A stretch of DNA of 23,237 nt from the NCBI GenBank assembly GCA_965662365.1, contig CBFIHR010000071.1:1-23237 (forward strand), in the 5' to 3' direction. Below the pieces are notes generated by a model. It saw nothing but the letters and a program-made list of their open reading frames with translations. It did not search any database and was not told the DNA's origin. A program made the translations under genes and the position numbers. Below are positions 7,686-15,172 of this stretch, in pieces (position 1 is the stretch's first letter; each line of letters starts with the position of its first letter). The stretch comes from CAWVWD01 sp965662365. Its GTDB lineage: Bacteria; Bacteroidota; Bacteroidia; Chitinophagales; Saprospiraceae.

Positions 7686-7693
7686 CAAATTTA
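7686..7693 (-). promoter_or_regulatory. Possible -7 element for the envC-like gene
   Basis: CAAATTTA on the plus strand reads TAAATTTG on the minus strand, matching TAnnTTTG, 28 bp before the start codon. The nearest TTTG-like -33 box (7720-7723) is 26 bp away, rather far, and lies in the first unit of the octamer array. Confidence 0.4.
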
Positions 7694-7719
7694 CAAAAAA
7701 ATAAATGTTGATGTGTTAT

Positions 7720-7789
7720 CAAACATTCAAACATTCAAACATTCAAACACTCGAACATTCAAACATTCGAACATTCAAATACTCAAAAG
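7720..7789 (+). repeat. Eight-unit octamer array abutting the moaC start codon
   Basis: Eight consecutive 8-nt units (7720-7783) have consensus CAAACATT with variants CAAACACT, CGAACATT and CAAATACT. A partial unit CAAAAG (7784-7789) then runs straight into the moaC ATG at 7790. The sense strand has almost no G. A short reverse-complement-like segment (about 7705-7719, ATGTTGATGTGTT) lies just upstream. The same unit recurs before the acetyltransferase gene at 11623-11662. Confidence 0.95.
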
Positions 7790-8263
7790 ATGAAATTTAC
7801 GCACTTAACAGACAAAGGTAATCCAACGATGGTTGATGTTGGAGCGAAAGCTATCACGCAACGTATTGCGATTGCTCAAACAGTTGTCGAGTTACCCAGC
7901 GAAGTGATGGAACATTTAAACGATAATCATGATATTCAAACCAAAAAAGGTGCAGTTTTTCAGACCGCTATTTTAGCAGGAATTATGGGAGCAAAAAAAA
8001 CGAGCGACTTAATTCCGCTCTGTCATCCGCTACCATTGACAAAAGTCAAAATTGATATAACAACCAATCAAAATAACGAAGTCATCATCGAATGTCTCGC
8101 CAAAACTAAAGGTCAAACTGGCGTAGAAATGGAAGCCTTAACTGGTGCTTCGGTCGCTGCGTTGACGATTTACGATATGTGTAAAGGTTTCTCGCAAAAT
8201 ATCATTATTAAGGAAACTAAGTTGATGAAAAAAGAAGGCGGGAAAACGGATTTTGAAAGGTGA
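7790..8263 (+). CDS. moaC: Cyclic pyranopterin monophosphate synthase MoaC
   Basis: MoaC converts the MoaA product (3',8-cyclo-GTP) to cyclic pyranopterin monophosphate, the first committed intermediate of molybdenum cofactor synthesis, in the cytosol. The 157-residue protein is full length. It shows K-K-G-A-V-F-Q-T-A-x-x-A-G-I-M-G-A-K-K-T (52-71, catalytic K53), D-L-I-P-L-C-H-P-L (73-81) and G-V-E-M-E-A-L-T-G-A-S-V-A-A-L-T-I-Y-D-M-C-K (111-132, with the active-site Asp129 and Lys132). No other mo-genes are in the window, so the pathway is scattered. The start is fixed by the conserved F-T-H-L N-terminus. The octamer array occupies its immediate leader, and there is no Shine-Dalgarno. Confidence 0.97.
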   Translation: MKFTHLTDKGNPTMVDVGAKAITQRIAIAQTVVELPSEVMEHLNDNHDIQTKKGAVFQTAILAGIMGAKKTSDLIPLCHPLPLTKVKIDITTNQNNEVIIECLAKTKGQTGVEMEALTGASVAALTIYDMCKGFSQNIIIKETKLMKKEGGKTDFER

Positions 8264-8436
8264 AGAAGTAATCAATAAAACGGTATCGGTTGAATACGTC
8301 GAATCATGCAAAAACATAAAAATCTCAAATAGTCAACGTTTATTACCTAAAATTACTTTTTCATAAAAAAGATAGAATATCTACACAAAATCCGTTGTAC
8401 TTTCGTCTAAGAAAATGCAACAGTTACAAAAATCCT

Positions 8437-8480
8437 CCGATGAGTTTCGTTAAGTTTTAGCCCGCTCATCGGCTAACGAA
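8437..8480 (+). promoter_or_regulatory. Mutually exclusive hairpins in the DUF5686 gene leader
   Basis: Hairpin A: CCGATGAG (8437-8444) with CTCATCGG (8465-8472), perfect 8 bp. Hairpin B: TTAGCC (8457-8462) with GGCTAA (8471-8476), optionally extended by TTCG (8446-8449) with CGAA (8477-8480). B uses bases of the A right arm, so only one can form. The element ends 23 nt before the ATG at 8504. I do not recognise it as a known riboswitch. Confidence 0.4.
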
Positions 8481-8503
8481 TACTTCAAATCACCAAACTT
8501 TTT

Positions 8504-11017
8504 ATGAAAACAAACTTAATTATAAGCCTCCTTCTACTAATTACGACGACTACTTTCGCACAAAGCCTGACAATTACAGGTCGAGTGATCGATAACGATA
8601 CCGAAGAAGGTGTGCCGTTTTGTAATATTTTTATCGAAGGTGAGGGCATTGGAGCAACGTCTGACTTTGATGGCTACTATACTTTGACGTTAGAAAAACA
8701 CTACGATTCTTTATCGGTCTCGGCTTTGGGTTATAATAATTTGAAAAAACCGATTTTGAATCAAGTGGAACAAACGATTCATTTTAATTTGTATTCTAGT
8801 TCGTTTGACTTGGCGGAAGTTGTCGTCTTTGCCGGAGAAAATCCTGCAGATGCAATTGTGCGAGGTATTATCGAAAATAAAGATAAAAATCGCTTAGATA
8901 AATACGATAATTATTATTACCAAGATTATACGAAAGTAGAGCTGGATTTCCATAATATTCGTGAAGGCCTGATCGATAATCCTTGGATGTCCGATTTTAA
9001 AATTATTTATGATTATGTGGATTCTGTTTCTGACGAAAAGCCGTTTTTACCTATTTTTTTGAAAGAAACAATTTCTAACGTTTATGGTAAAAATGGAAAT
9101 ACTCGTGCAGAACTGGAAGCTGTTCGAGAATCTGGTATTGGAAACGCCTCGATTTTACAGTATTTGGATAGAATGCATCAGCCGTATAATGTGTATGATA
9201 ATCGAGTGAAAATTTTGGAAAAACCGCTGGTGAGTCCGTTCGCTAATTCGGGTTTATTTTATTACGAATATTACATTGAAGACAGCACATTTATCGAAAA
9301 TAAATGGTGTTACAATCTACGTTTCAAACCAAAACGAAAACAAGAAAATACGTTTTACGGTGATTTTTGGGTAGCAGATTCGTCATTTGCAGTCGTGAAG
9401 TTGAATATGTGGATGAGTAAAGATGTGAATATCAACTTCATTGATAGAGTGATTATTTTTGAAGAGTATCAACTGGAAGGCGAAAGCTGGACGTTAGGCA
9501 AACAGAAAATGGTACTGGATTTCACAGCGACAAAAGAAGCACCAGGACTGATTGGTCGAAAGACCTCTTCGTACAAAAACTATCGTTTCGAAGCCGAAGA
9601 ATTGAGCGAAAAATATAAAGTTGCCGATACGCAACAATACGATTTGGAGGCATTGGAAAAGGAAGAATCTTATTGGACAGAAAATCGTCATGACCAATTG
9701 TCGGAGAACGAAATCGAGATTTATGAAATGATTGATACCATTCAGGATTTACCAATGTATCAGCGTTATTACAAAATTGCAGAAACGATAAGTACTGGTT
9801 TCTTGACAATTCGTGAAGAAAAAAACGGTTTCGGGCCTGTTCGGCTCGGGCCTTACACGAATTTGTATTACACAAACGCCGTAGAAGGCAATCGCTTTAC
9901 GCTTGGCGGCTCGGTCGATGTATTGAATGAAACGATGCGAATCGAAGGTCAAGTTGGCTATGGAACGAGAGATGAAGATTTTAAATATTTTTTCCGTTAT
10001 CGTTGGAAACTGGAAAATGCCCCTCGCCAAATGTTGGGTTTTCAGTATATGGACGATGTCGTTTTGACGCATAAAAGTAGTGAGGATTTACCGAGTGCGA
10101 ATATTTTTTCCAATACGTTTCGACGAGATTTACCATGGCGAATGGTGAGAATGAAAGAAACAAAAATTTGGTACGAGAAGTTTTGGAAAAAAGGCATGCA
10201 CATTCGACCGATTTTATTGAATCGACAGCTTGACCCTTACGGAGGTGTTGAACCAGGTGGCTTAGGTTTTGATTATCAGTTTATCAATCCAAATACGACT
10301 GAAATTGATACAACGGTCAATACAACAGAAGCTGTTTTGCGAGTTCGATATGCGTTTCAGGAAAAGCGAATCAATGGAGATTTTAATTATGTAACTTTTG
10401 GAAGTTCTAAATATCCAATTGTCGAATTTGTTTATACACACGGAATGAAAGGCGTTTTGGGTAGTGAGTACAATTATCAAAAGGTACAACTGAATTATTC
10501 GCATTGGATTTATACAAATCCGATTGGTTGGTTTCGGTATCAATTTCAAATTGGCAAAGTCTTTAGTCCGACTGCATTACCGATGTTATTGTTGGAAATT
10601 CCACAGGGAAATGACACTTATTTTTATAATAGTATGAGTTACAATGTCATGAACCGCTACGAATTTGTTACCGATCAATATATAAATTGGCAATTAGAAC
10701 ATCATTTTGATGGCTATTTATTAAATAAAATTCCATTAATGCGGAAATTGGATTGGCGTTCCTTAGTGACCTTTAAAGGAACTTGGGGAACACTTTCTAA
10801 TGAAAATTTCACAGCGAATAGCAACAATACCTCTGATGTCAAAGAAAGAACTATTCCGATTCGTAGCCCAAATGATGTTCCGTATATGGAGGCAGGCGTT
10901 GGTATCGAAAATATTTTTAAAATCTTACAAGTTCATGCGATTTGGAGATTAAATTATTTGGATAATCCCGAGGCTTCGAGGTTTATGGTGCAGGCGGGTA
11001 TGTATTTTGCTTTTTAG
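8504..11017 (+). CDS. DUF5686 outer-membrane protein with carboxypeptidase regulatory-like domain
   Basis: An 837-residue outer-membrane protein. A signal peptide (1-20, ending F-A-Q) precedes a carboxypeptidase-regulatory-like beta-sandwich (about 22-97, I-T-G-R-V-I-D ... G-x-x-S-D-F-D-G-Y-Y-T-L-T). The remainder is DUF5686: an ordered region containing P-A-D-A-I-V-R-G-I-I-E-N-K-D-K-N and the long C-terminal barrel-like half with many aromatic strands, ending Q-A-G-M-Y-F-A-F. This architecture is widespread in Bacteroidota and resembles a TonB receptor without a plug. Function is unknown; cell-envelope or nutrient roles are suspected. It is monocistronic: a leader hairpin lies upstream and a strong terminator downstream. 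Confidence 0.9.
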   Translation: MKTNLIISLLLLITTTTFAQSLTITGRVIDNDTEEGVPFCNIFIEGEGIGATSDFDGYYTLTLEKHYDSLSVSALGYNNLKKPILNQVEQTIHFNLYSSSFDLAEVVVFAGENPADAIVRGIIENKDKNRLDKYDNYYYQDYTKVELDFHNIREGLIDNPWMSDFKIIYDYVDSVSDEKPFLPIFLKETISNVYGKNGNTRAELEAVRESGIGNASILQYLDRMHQPYNVYDNRVKILEKPLVSPFANSGLFYYEYYIEDSTFIENKWCYNLRFKPKRKQENTFYGDFWVADSSFAVVKLNMWMSKDVNINFIDRVIIFEEYQLEGESWTLGKQKMVLDFTATKEAPGLIGRKTSSYKNYRFEAEELSEKYKVADTQQYDLEALEKEESYWTENRHDQLSENEIEIYEMIDTIQDLPMYQRYYKIAETISTGFLTIREEKNGFGPVRLGPYTNLYYTNAVEGNRFTLGGSVDVLNETMRIEGQVGYGTRDEDFKYFFRYRWKLENAPRQMLGFQYMDDVVLTHKSSEDLPSANIFSNTFRRDLPWRMVRMKETKIWYEKFWKKGMHIRPILLNRQLDPYGGVEPGGLGFDYQFINPNTTEIDTTVNTTEAVLRVRYAFQEKRINGDFNYVTFGSSKYPIVEFVYTHGMKGVLGSEYNYQKVQLNYSHWIYTNPIGWFRYQFQIGKVFSPTALPMLLLEIPQGNDTYFYNSMSYNVMNRYEFVTDQYINWQLEHHFDGYLLNKIPLMRKLDWRSLVTFKGTWGTLSNENFTANSNNTSDVKERTIPIRSPNDVPYMEAGVGIENIFKILQVHAIWRLNYLDNPEASRFMVQAGMYFAF

Positions 11018-11033
11018 AATTTTAGTACTTCGG

Positions 11034-11062
11034 ATAAAAGGTATTTTAAGAATACCTTTTAT
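11034..11062. terminator. Bidirectional terminator between convergent genes
   Basis: ATAAAAGGTATT (11034-11045) pairs perfectly with AATACCTTTTAT (11051-11062) over a 5-nt loop. It lies between the DUF5686 gene and the convergent acetyltransferase gene, whose stop codon it overlaps. T-rich arms on both strands suit both directions. Confidence 0.8.
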
Positions 11063-11622
11063 TCGGTTGTATTTAGTTTTTCAAACTCTGACTTTAGCAA
11101 TCCATAAATTTCCATGTCTAAAAACCGATTATTTTGAAAAAAGTCGTTGCGAAGAGTGCCTTCGTAAATGAAACCTAAACGTTGTGCGACTTGTTGACTT
11201 TTGATGTTTTCGGTACTCACTCTGATTACAATTCGGTTTAAATCCAAATGTTTGAAACCATAGTGAATTAAACGATTGACGGCTTGAGTAACAATGCCTT
11301 TTCCTTGCATATCTTGAGCAATCCAGTAACCGATTTCCCCTTTTTTATGCTTTTTATAAATGGCATTGAACCCAACTAAACCGACGATTTTATTTTTATA
11401 AATAATAATGGTGTGAAACTGCTGACCACCAAAACTAAATCGTCGAGCATTTTTCAAAAATTGCTGAGAATCTTTAGGAGATTGAGTTGTATTCACCCAC
11501 GGCAACCATTTTTGTAGGTAAGTTCTATTCGCCTCCACTAAAGCAAACAGCTCTTCCGCAAAGTCAATCTGTGGCTGATGTAAAATTAAATCGTCATTAA
11601 TTCTTAAAAAGGGAGAGGACAT
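11059..11622 (-). CDS. RimL/RimJ-like GNAT N-acetyltransferase
   Basis: A 187-residue GNAT acetyltransferase of the RimJ/RimL/YdaF type, which moves acetyl from acetyl-CoA to a protein N-terminus or small amine. Seen: an R-I-N-D-D-L-I-L start, W-L-P-W-V (39-43), I-V-G-L-V-G-F (79-85), G-E-I-G-Y-W-I (95-101), the acetyl-CoA loop Q-G-K-G-I-V-T (106-112), and N-x-K-S-x-x-V-A-Q-R-L-G-F-I-Y-E-G-T-L-R-N (motif B region). The substrate is unknown. The frame is open for 25 more codons upstream to 11697, but those encode only the octamer repeat (F-E-N-I-Q-T-F-K-H-S-N-I-Q-T-F). I therefore start at the ATG at 11622, giving the family's usual N-terminus. It follows rng by 82 bp. Confidence 0.88.
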   Translation of the reverse strand: MSSPFLRINDDLILHQPQIDFAEELFALVEANRTYLQKWLPWVNTTQSPKDSQQFLKNARRFSFGGQQFHTIIIYKNKIVGLVGFNAIYKKHKKGEIGYWIAQDMQGKGIVTQAVNRLIHYGFKHLDLNRIVIRVSTENIKSQQVAQRLGFIYEGTLRNDFFQNNRFLDMEIYGLLKSEFEKLNTTE

Positions 11623-11700
11623 GAATGTTTGAATGTTTGAATGTTTGAATGTTTGAATGTTCTCGAATAACACTTGAACACTCAAACAATCGAACAAAAC
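11623..11700 (-). repeat. Octamer array plus inverted partner before the GNAT gene
   Basis: Five 8-nt units (11623-11662, plus-strand GAATGTTT, last unit GAATGTTC) touch the ATG with no spacer. On the coding strand they read AAACATTC, a circular permutation of the moaC CAAACATT unit. Three degenerate units in the opposite sense follow (11671-11694: CACTTGAA, CACTCAAA, CAATCGAA). Together they can form a hairpin in the leader between rng and this gene. Confidence 0.93.
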
Positions 11701-11704
11701 AATA

Positions 11705-13300
11705 TTAATTCAATCTAATTTCTTCATCATTTTCATCAAAAAACTTGTAGGCAATCATTTGTAAATTCGTATCAGGTTTTATCTTTATCCATCGACCAAA
11801 CTTCACAAACCAGTGCATTTGCATACTTGGCAGTCCTTTCTTCAAATACGCATGAACAAACGGATGCACCTCCAAAGTCAATGCAGCAGGAGGCTGAGAA
11901 TTCACAATAAAATTCAAATCTCGTTCTATCTCATCAGTCAACAAAACAGTTGGATTAATTTTCCCCGTTCCTTTACAAGTTGGACATTTTTCGGCGGTGT
12001 TAATATGTATTTCGGGACGAACACGCTGACGAGTAATTTGCATCAATCCGAATTTACTTAATGGTAAAATCGTATGTTGAGCTCTATCAATCTTCATCGC
12101 CTTTTTCATCGCTTCGTAGAGTTTTTTCTTATTGTCGGGCGTTTTCATATCAATGAAATCCACAATAATAATCCCGCCAATATCCCGCAAACGTAGCTGA
12201 CGAGCGATCTCTTCAACGGCTTCTAAGTTGACCGCCATAGTACTTGTCTCTTGATCTTGACGACTGGTTTTGTGTCCACTATTCACGTCAATGACATGCA
12301 TCGCTTCCGTATGCTCAATAATCAAATACGCACCGCTCGGCATCGTTGCCGTTTTACCAAAAGACGATTTAATTTGTTTTGTTATACCATAAGTATCAAA
12401 AATCGGTTTATTAGAACCATGATAATTAACGATTTTGACCTTATCGGGAGCGATTTGATTCAAGTAACTACGAATACTGGTAAATAACTCTTTGTCATTA
12501 ACCACGATTCTATTAAAGTCACTATTTAAAATATCTCGTAAGATACTTGAAGTCTTATCTAACTCACTTAATAACTTTTTGGGTGGCTTTACCTTATGTA
12601 ATTGCTCGTGTACTTGCTTCCACTTGCTTAGTAACAATAATAATTCCTCGTGTAAATCCGCAACTTTCTTTCCTTCTGCGGCCGTACGAATAATTAAACC
12701 AAAGTTTTTTGGACGAATACTTTCTGCTAATTTTTGTAAACGTTTGCGTTCTTCTCCATTAGAGATTTTTTTAGAAACCGCAACCATATTAGCAAAAGGA
12801 GTCAGTACAATATATCGGCCAGGAATCGTAATTTCACAACTTAATCTTGGCCCTTTTGTAGAAATCGGTTCTTTTAAAATCTGCACCAAAATATGCTGAC
12901 GACGATTTAAAACTTGATTGACCTTACCCGTTTTGATAATTTCCGGTTCAAACTTAAACTCTGCCAACATCGGTGTTTTCAAACTTCCCGAAATAGAACG
13001 ATCTGCAAATTTTTGAAGAGAATTTAATTTAGGGCCTAAATCTGTGTAATGCAGAAATGCGTCTTTCTTATAACCTATATCAACGAAAGCAGCATTTAAT
13101 CCAGGCATTAACTTCCGAATTTTGCCCAGAAAGATGTCACCAACAGTAAAATTATTGTTGGTTTTCTGATGATGAATTTCAACCAATCGCTTACCTTCCA
13201 ACAGAGCAATTTCGACCTCTGTAGGTGTAGCGTTGATAATTAATTCTTTTTCCAAATGTGTGATATTATGAGGACATTGTACCTTTACCTTGACAATCAT
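11705..13300 (-). CDS. rng: Rne/Rng family ribonuclease (RNase G type)
   Basis: An endoribonuclease that cuts AU-rich single-stranded RNA and matures rRNA and mRNA. The 531-residue protein lacks the long RNase E tail, so it is RNase G-like. Seen: E-L-I-I-N-A-T-P-T-E-V (19-29), an S1 domain (about 52-140, G-D-I-F-L-G-K-I ... A-F-V-D-I-G), and an RNase H-like / 5'-sensor region. The catalytic domain has V-I-D-V-N-S-G (metal ligand D338) and I-V-D-F-I-D-M (D381). A zinc-link C-P-T-C-K-G-T-G (439-446) supports dimer-of-dimers assembly. The first ATG gives about 15 residues more than the usual E-K-E-L-I-I-N-A start; a TTG at the Leu before E-K-E is an alternative. A 500-bp palindrome-rich leader precedes it. 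Confidence 0.95.
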   Translation of the reverse strand: MIVKVKVQCPHNITHLEKELIINATPTEVEIALLEGKRLVEIHHQKTNNNFTVGDIFLGKIRKLMPGLNAAFVDIGYKKDAFLHYTDLGPKLNSLQKFADRSISGSLKTPMLAEFKFEPEIIKTGKVNQVLNRRQHILVQILKEPISTKGPRLSCEITIPGRYIVLTPFANMVAVSKKISNGEERKRLQKLAESIRPKNFGLIIRTAAEGKKVADLHEELLLLLSKWKQVHEQLHKVKPPKKLLSELDKTSSILRDILNSDFNRIVVNDKELFTSIRSYLNQIAPDKVKIVNYHGSNKPIFDTYGITKQIKSSFGKTATMPSGAYLIIEHTEAMHVIDVNSGHKTSRQDQETSTMAVNLEAVEEIARQLRLRDIGGIIIVDFIDMKTPDNKKKLYEAMKKAMKIDRAQHTILPLSKFGLMQITRQRVRPEIHINTAEKCPTCKGTGKINPTVLLTDEIERDLNFIVNSQPPAALTLEVHPFVHAYLKKGLPSMQMHWFVKFGRWIKIKPDTNLQMIAYKFFDENDEEIRLN

Positions 13301-13797
13301 TAATCTATAATGACCAGCTTCATATCGGGAGAAACAAACCTTAACTTATCGCTTGACAAACACATTTTACTCAATGGCGTATTCCGCTAAATCAGCAGTT
13401 ATGTCAGGACATAACTCTATTGTTAGTTGCTACTGAATGGCAAACTGAAAAAAGTATGAGATATTCACCGCAATTTGTATTGTCTTCGTTGTGAACATCA
13501 TCAATGTTAATAAGCAAGGATAGAATGTTGGGGTTTTCTTACCTTAATGTGCATTAGCACGAATAGTCATCAAATATTTGATGACTACTAATTTCTTTAT
13601 ACTTAATAACCCTAAAAGTAGTTATTAAAAATGGAGTTGGCTAAGTCATTATAAAGGAAGTCCTTTAAAAATGCTTTCAGTTACCTAAAATAAATAGGCA
13701 TACGAGCAACATATTATTAACTAATAATCACTCGTATGCTGTTGTCTGTCGAACCCAAATGTAAGTAGAATGTCTCGAAAATAGAATCTCTTATATC
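13301..13797 (-). other. Palindrome-rich non-coding region upstream of rng
   Basis: No credible ORF occurs in 497 bp. Palindromes seen: AGTTATGTC-AG-GACATAACT (13397-13416); a perfect 24-bp palindrome at 13564-13587 with half-site TAGTCATCAAAT; TTAATAAC/GTTATTAA (13603-13628); TAAAGGA-AG-TCCTTTA (13652-13667); and a long hairpin at 13698-13739. Two of them share the same AG centre. On the minus strand this is the 3' end of the HU-TPR-small-protein transcript and/or the rng 5' leader. A small RNA gene, an autoregulatory leader or protein-binding sites are all possible. Confidence 0.6.
13698..13739 (-). terminator. Long hairpin after the small ribosomal-type gene
   Basis: GCATACGAG (13698-13706) pairs with CTCGTATGC (13731-13739), and inside it ATTATTA (13713-13719) pairs with TAATAAT (13722-13728). 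It lies 58 bp past the stop of the small basic gene. T-rich sequence (CTATTTATTTTAG) follows on the minus strand, so it may end the HU operon transcript, although the T tract is imperfect. Confidence 0.5.
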
Positions 13798-13890
13798 CTA
13801 TTTCTTCTTCTTATGACGGTTCTTACGTAGTCTTTTTTTACGCTTATGTGTAGCGATTTTATGACGTTTACGTTTTTTTCCACAAGGCAT
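13798..13890 (-). CDS. 30-residue Lys/Arg-rich ribosomal-type protein
   Basis: The protein begins M-P-C-G-K-K-R-K-R-H-K-I-A-T-H-K-R-K-K-R and ends in four lysines; about two thirds of the residues are Lys, Arg or His. Nearly identical tiny proteins are found across Bacteroidota and are usually annotated as hypothetical. From memory, a Bacteroidota-specific small protein has been seen in Flavobacterium ribosome structures (reported as bL38); I suggest but cannot prove that this is it. It differs from the bTHX family, which has a G-K-G-D-x-x-x-R-R-G-K start. The gene follows HU and the TPR gene on the same strand, 61 bp after the latter, and precedes rng. It has the only strong Shine-Dalgarno in the window, which fixes the ATG. 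Confidence 0.85.
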   Translation of the reverse strand: MPCGKKRKRHKIATHKRKKRLRKNRHKKKK

Positions 13891-13893
13891 AAT

Positions 13894-13901
13894 CTCCTCC
13901 T
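13894..13901 (-). promoter_or_regulatory. Strong Shine-Dalgarno AGGAGGAG
   Basis: On the minus strand AGGAGGAG is followed by ATT and the ATG, leaving 5 nt between GGAGG and the start codon. That is close to ideal pairing with a CCUCC anti-SD. The leaders of the other genes here show no comparable match. Confidence 0.85.
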
Positions 13902-13930
13902 GTTTTTAAATGTTTTTAAATGTTTTTAAA
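13901..13930 (-). repeat. Three 10-nt repeats before the Shine-Dalgarno
   Basis: Three exact copies of TGTTTTTAAA (plus strand) are adjacent to the AGGAGGAG site. On the coding strand they read TTTAAAAACA, G-free and probably unstructured apart from short TTTAAA self-pairing. Confidence 0.9.
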
Positions 13931-13951
13931 TAAGAATTAATTATTACTAAA

Positions 13952-14794
13952 TTAATTCGACTTTAGTTTCTTTATGTTTTGTTGGATTCCAGATTTGAAT
14001 GTCTCATCATCTGAAAGTTCCAAACATTGATTATATGCTTCGATTGCATCTTGAACTTTACCGAGTGATTCATAAACCTGAGCCATTGCATAATATGCTC
14101 TCAAATTACTCGGCTCAATATCAACTACTTTTTGATAACGTTCAATCGCTTTATCGTATTGACCTGAACGAACTGAAAGTTGTCCCAAAGCTAACAATAC
14201 CGCTGTATTATTAGGTTCTTTTTGATTTAAATCCCTTAACATACCAATACCTTGCATCGGCTGTTCTGTTTCTACATAAACCAACGCTAAGTTAATTTTA
14301 TGCTGCGTTTCTTTCGGGTTTAATTCAATGGCTTTATTGAAAGCTGCGACAGCTTGCTCAACACAGAATTTTCGAACTTCCTCATCGGTTGCTCTTTTTT
14401 GCCCAATACCAAAAGTTGTCCCTGTAATAGACCAACTCTCTTCTGTATTAAAAATTTCTGCTACTTTTTGAGCATATATACCACCGATTGCGAATTGATT
14501 CAACGAGTTCCATTCCTTAGACAAAATCTTAAAGCTTTCCGCTCTTAAACTGTCTGTTAGTTGTAATGGTAAGTTCGCTTCTATCTCTACAATAGGTGCT
14601 AACTGTTCCTTTGTAAAATCAGCCTTTGCTGATAAAATTAGCTCATCTATATCTGTAGAACTTTCGGCTCTTAAAGCTCTTGTTTTATCAACATCCGAGC
14701 GATTTTGCGGCGCCGTTCTAACTCCAAAATAAAGGAAAGCAAATAACAAAACACTGACTGCAATGACTATAATTTGTAAGTTTCGTTGTGACAT
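13952..14794 (-). CDS. Membrane-anchored TPR protein
   Basis: A 280-residue protein with an N-terminal transmembrane anchor (about 8-25, I-V-I-A-V-S-V-L-L-F-A-F-L-Y-F-G-V), then a helical region and at least four tetratricopeptide repeats. The TPRs include A-V-A-A-F-N-K-A-I-E-L-N-P (around 148-160), A-L-G-Q-L-S-V-R-S-G-Q-Y-D-K-A-I-E-R-Y-Q (around 201-220) and A-Q-V-Y-E-S-L-G-K-V-Q-D-A-I-E-A-Y-N (around 238-255). The soluble part probably faces the periplasm and serves as a protein-interaction scaffold; the partner is unknown. It starts 17 bp after the HU stop, so the two are almost certainly co-transcribed. The small ribosomal-type gene follows 61 bp later. Confidence 0.85.
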   Translation of the reverse strand: MSQRNLQIIVIAVSVLLFAFLYFGVRTAPQNRSDVDKTRALRAESSTDIDELILSAKADFTKEQLAPIVEIEANLPLQLTDSLRAESFKILSKEWNSLNQFAIGGIYAQKVAEIFNTEESWSITGTTFGIGQKRATDEEVRKFCVEQAVAAFNKAIELNPKETQHKINLALVYVETEQPMQGIGMLRDLNQKEPNNTAVLLALGQLSVRSGQYDKAIERYQKVVDIEPSNLRAYYAMAQVYESLGKVQDAIEAYNQCLELSDDETFKSGIQQNIKKLKSN

Positions 14795-14811
14795 TGCTTA
14801 CTTTTTTATAA

Positions 14812-15108
14812 TTACTTCTCTTCTACAGGAACATTTTCCTTCACTGAATCAACAAATGCTTTTGATGGCTTGAACGCAGGAATATAATGAGCAGGAATTT
14901 CAATTGCTTCATTCTTCTTAATGTGTCGACCAATCTTCTTAGCTCTTTCTTTTAAGATGAAGCTACCAAAACCTCTAACATAAACATTTTCTCCTTCTGA
15001 TAGAGAGTTTTTCACTTCTGTAAAAAATTCCTCTAAAGTTACAAGTACATCTACTTTTGCGATTCCCGTTTTATCTGCGATCTTTGCTACTAAATCAGCC
15101 TTTCTCAT
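14812..15108 (-). CDS. HU/IHF family DNA-binding protein
   Basis: A 98-residue nucleoid protein of the HU/IHF fold, which bends and compacts DNA as a dimer. Seen: the N-terminal M-R-K-A-D-L-V-A-K-I-A-D-K-T-G helix-turn, then V-Y-V-R-G-F-G-S-F (43-51), then K-E-R-A-K-K-I-G-R-H-I-K-K-N-E-A-I-E-I-P-A-H (53-74) for the DNA-binding arms, and P-A-F-K-P-S-K-A-F (77-85). The arm tip reads R-H-I-K-K-N rather than the common R-N-P-x-T-G, so the intercalating proline position differs; the IHF-like or HU-like bending mode is unclear. First gene of the HU-TPR-small protein operon, with a good promoter upstream. Confidence 0.95.
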   Translation of the reverse strand: MRKADLVAKIADKTGIAKVDVLVTLEEFFTEVKNSLSEGENVYVRGFGSFILKERAKKIGRHIKKNEAIEIPAHYIPAFKPSKAFVDSVKENVPVEEK

Positions 15109-15172
15109 TCGTATTTAATTGATTTTTAATAAGTTATCTAAGAAGAAACCCTTGTCTAGATAAAGGCGATTG

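Noticed and set aside
8437..8480. H-type pseudoknot (TTCGTTA 8446-8452 with TAACGAA 8474-8480) over hairpin A
   Set aside because: The connecting loops would be 1 nt across an 8-bp stem, which is sterically implausible; competing hairpins are the better reading.
11623..11697. 25-residue N-terminal extension of the acetyltransferase
   Set aside because: It encodes only the octamer repeat; the GNAT family start fits the ATG at 11622.
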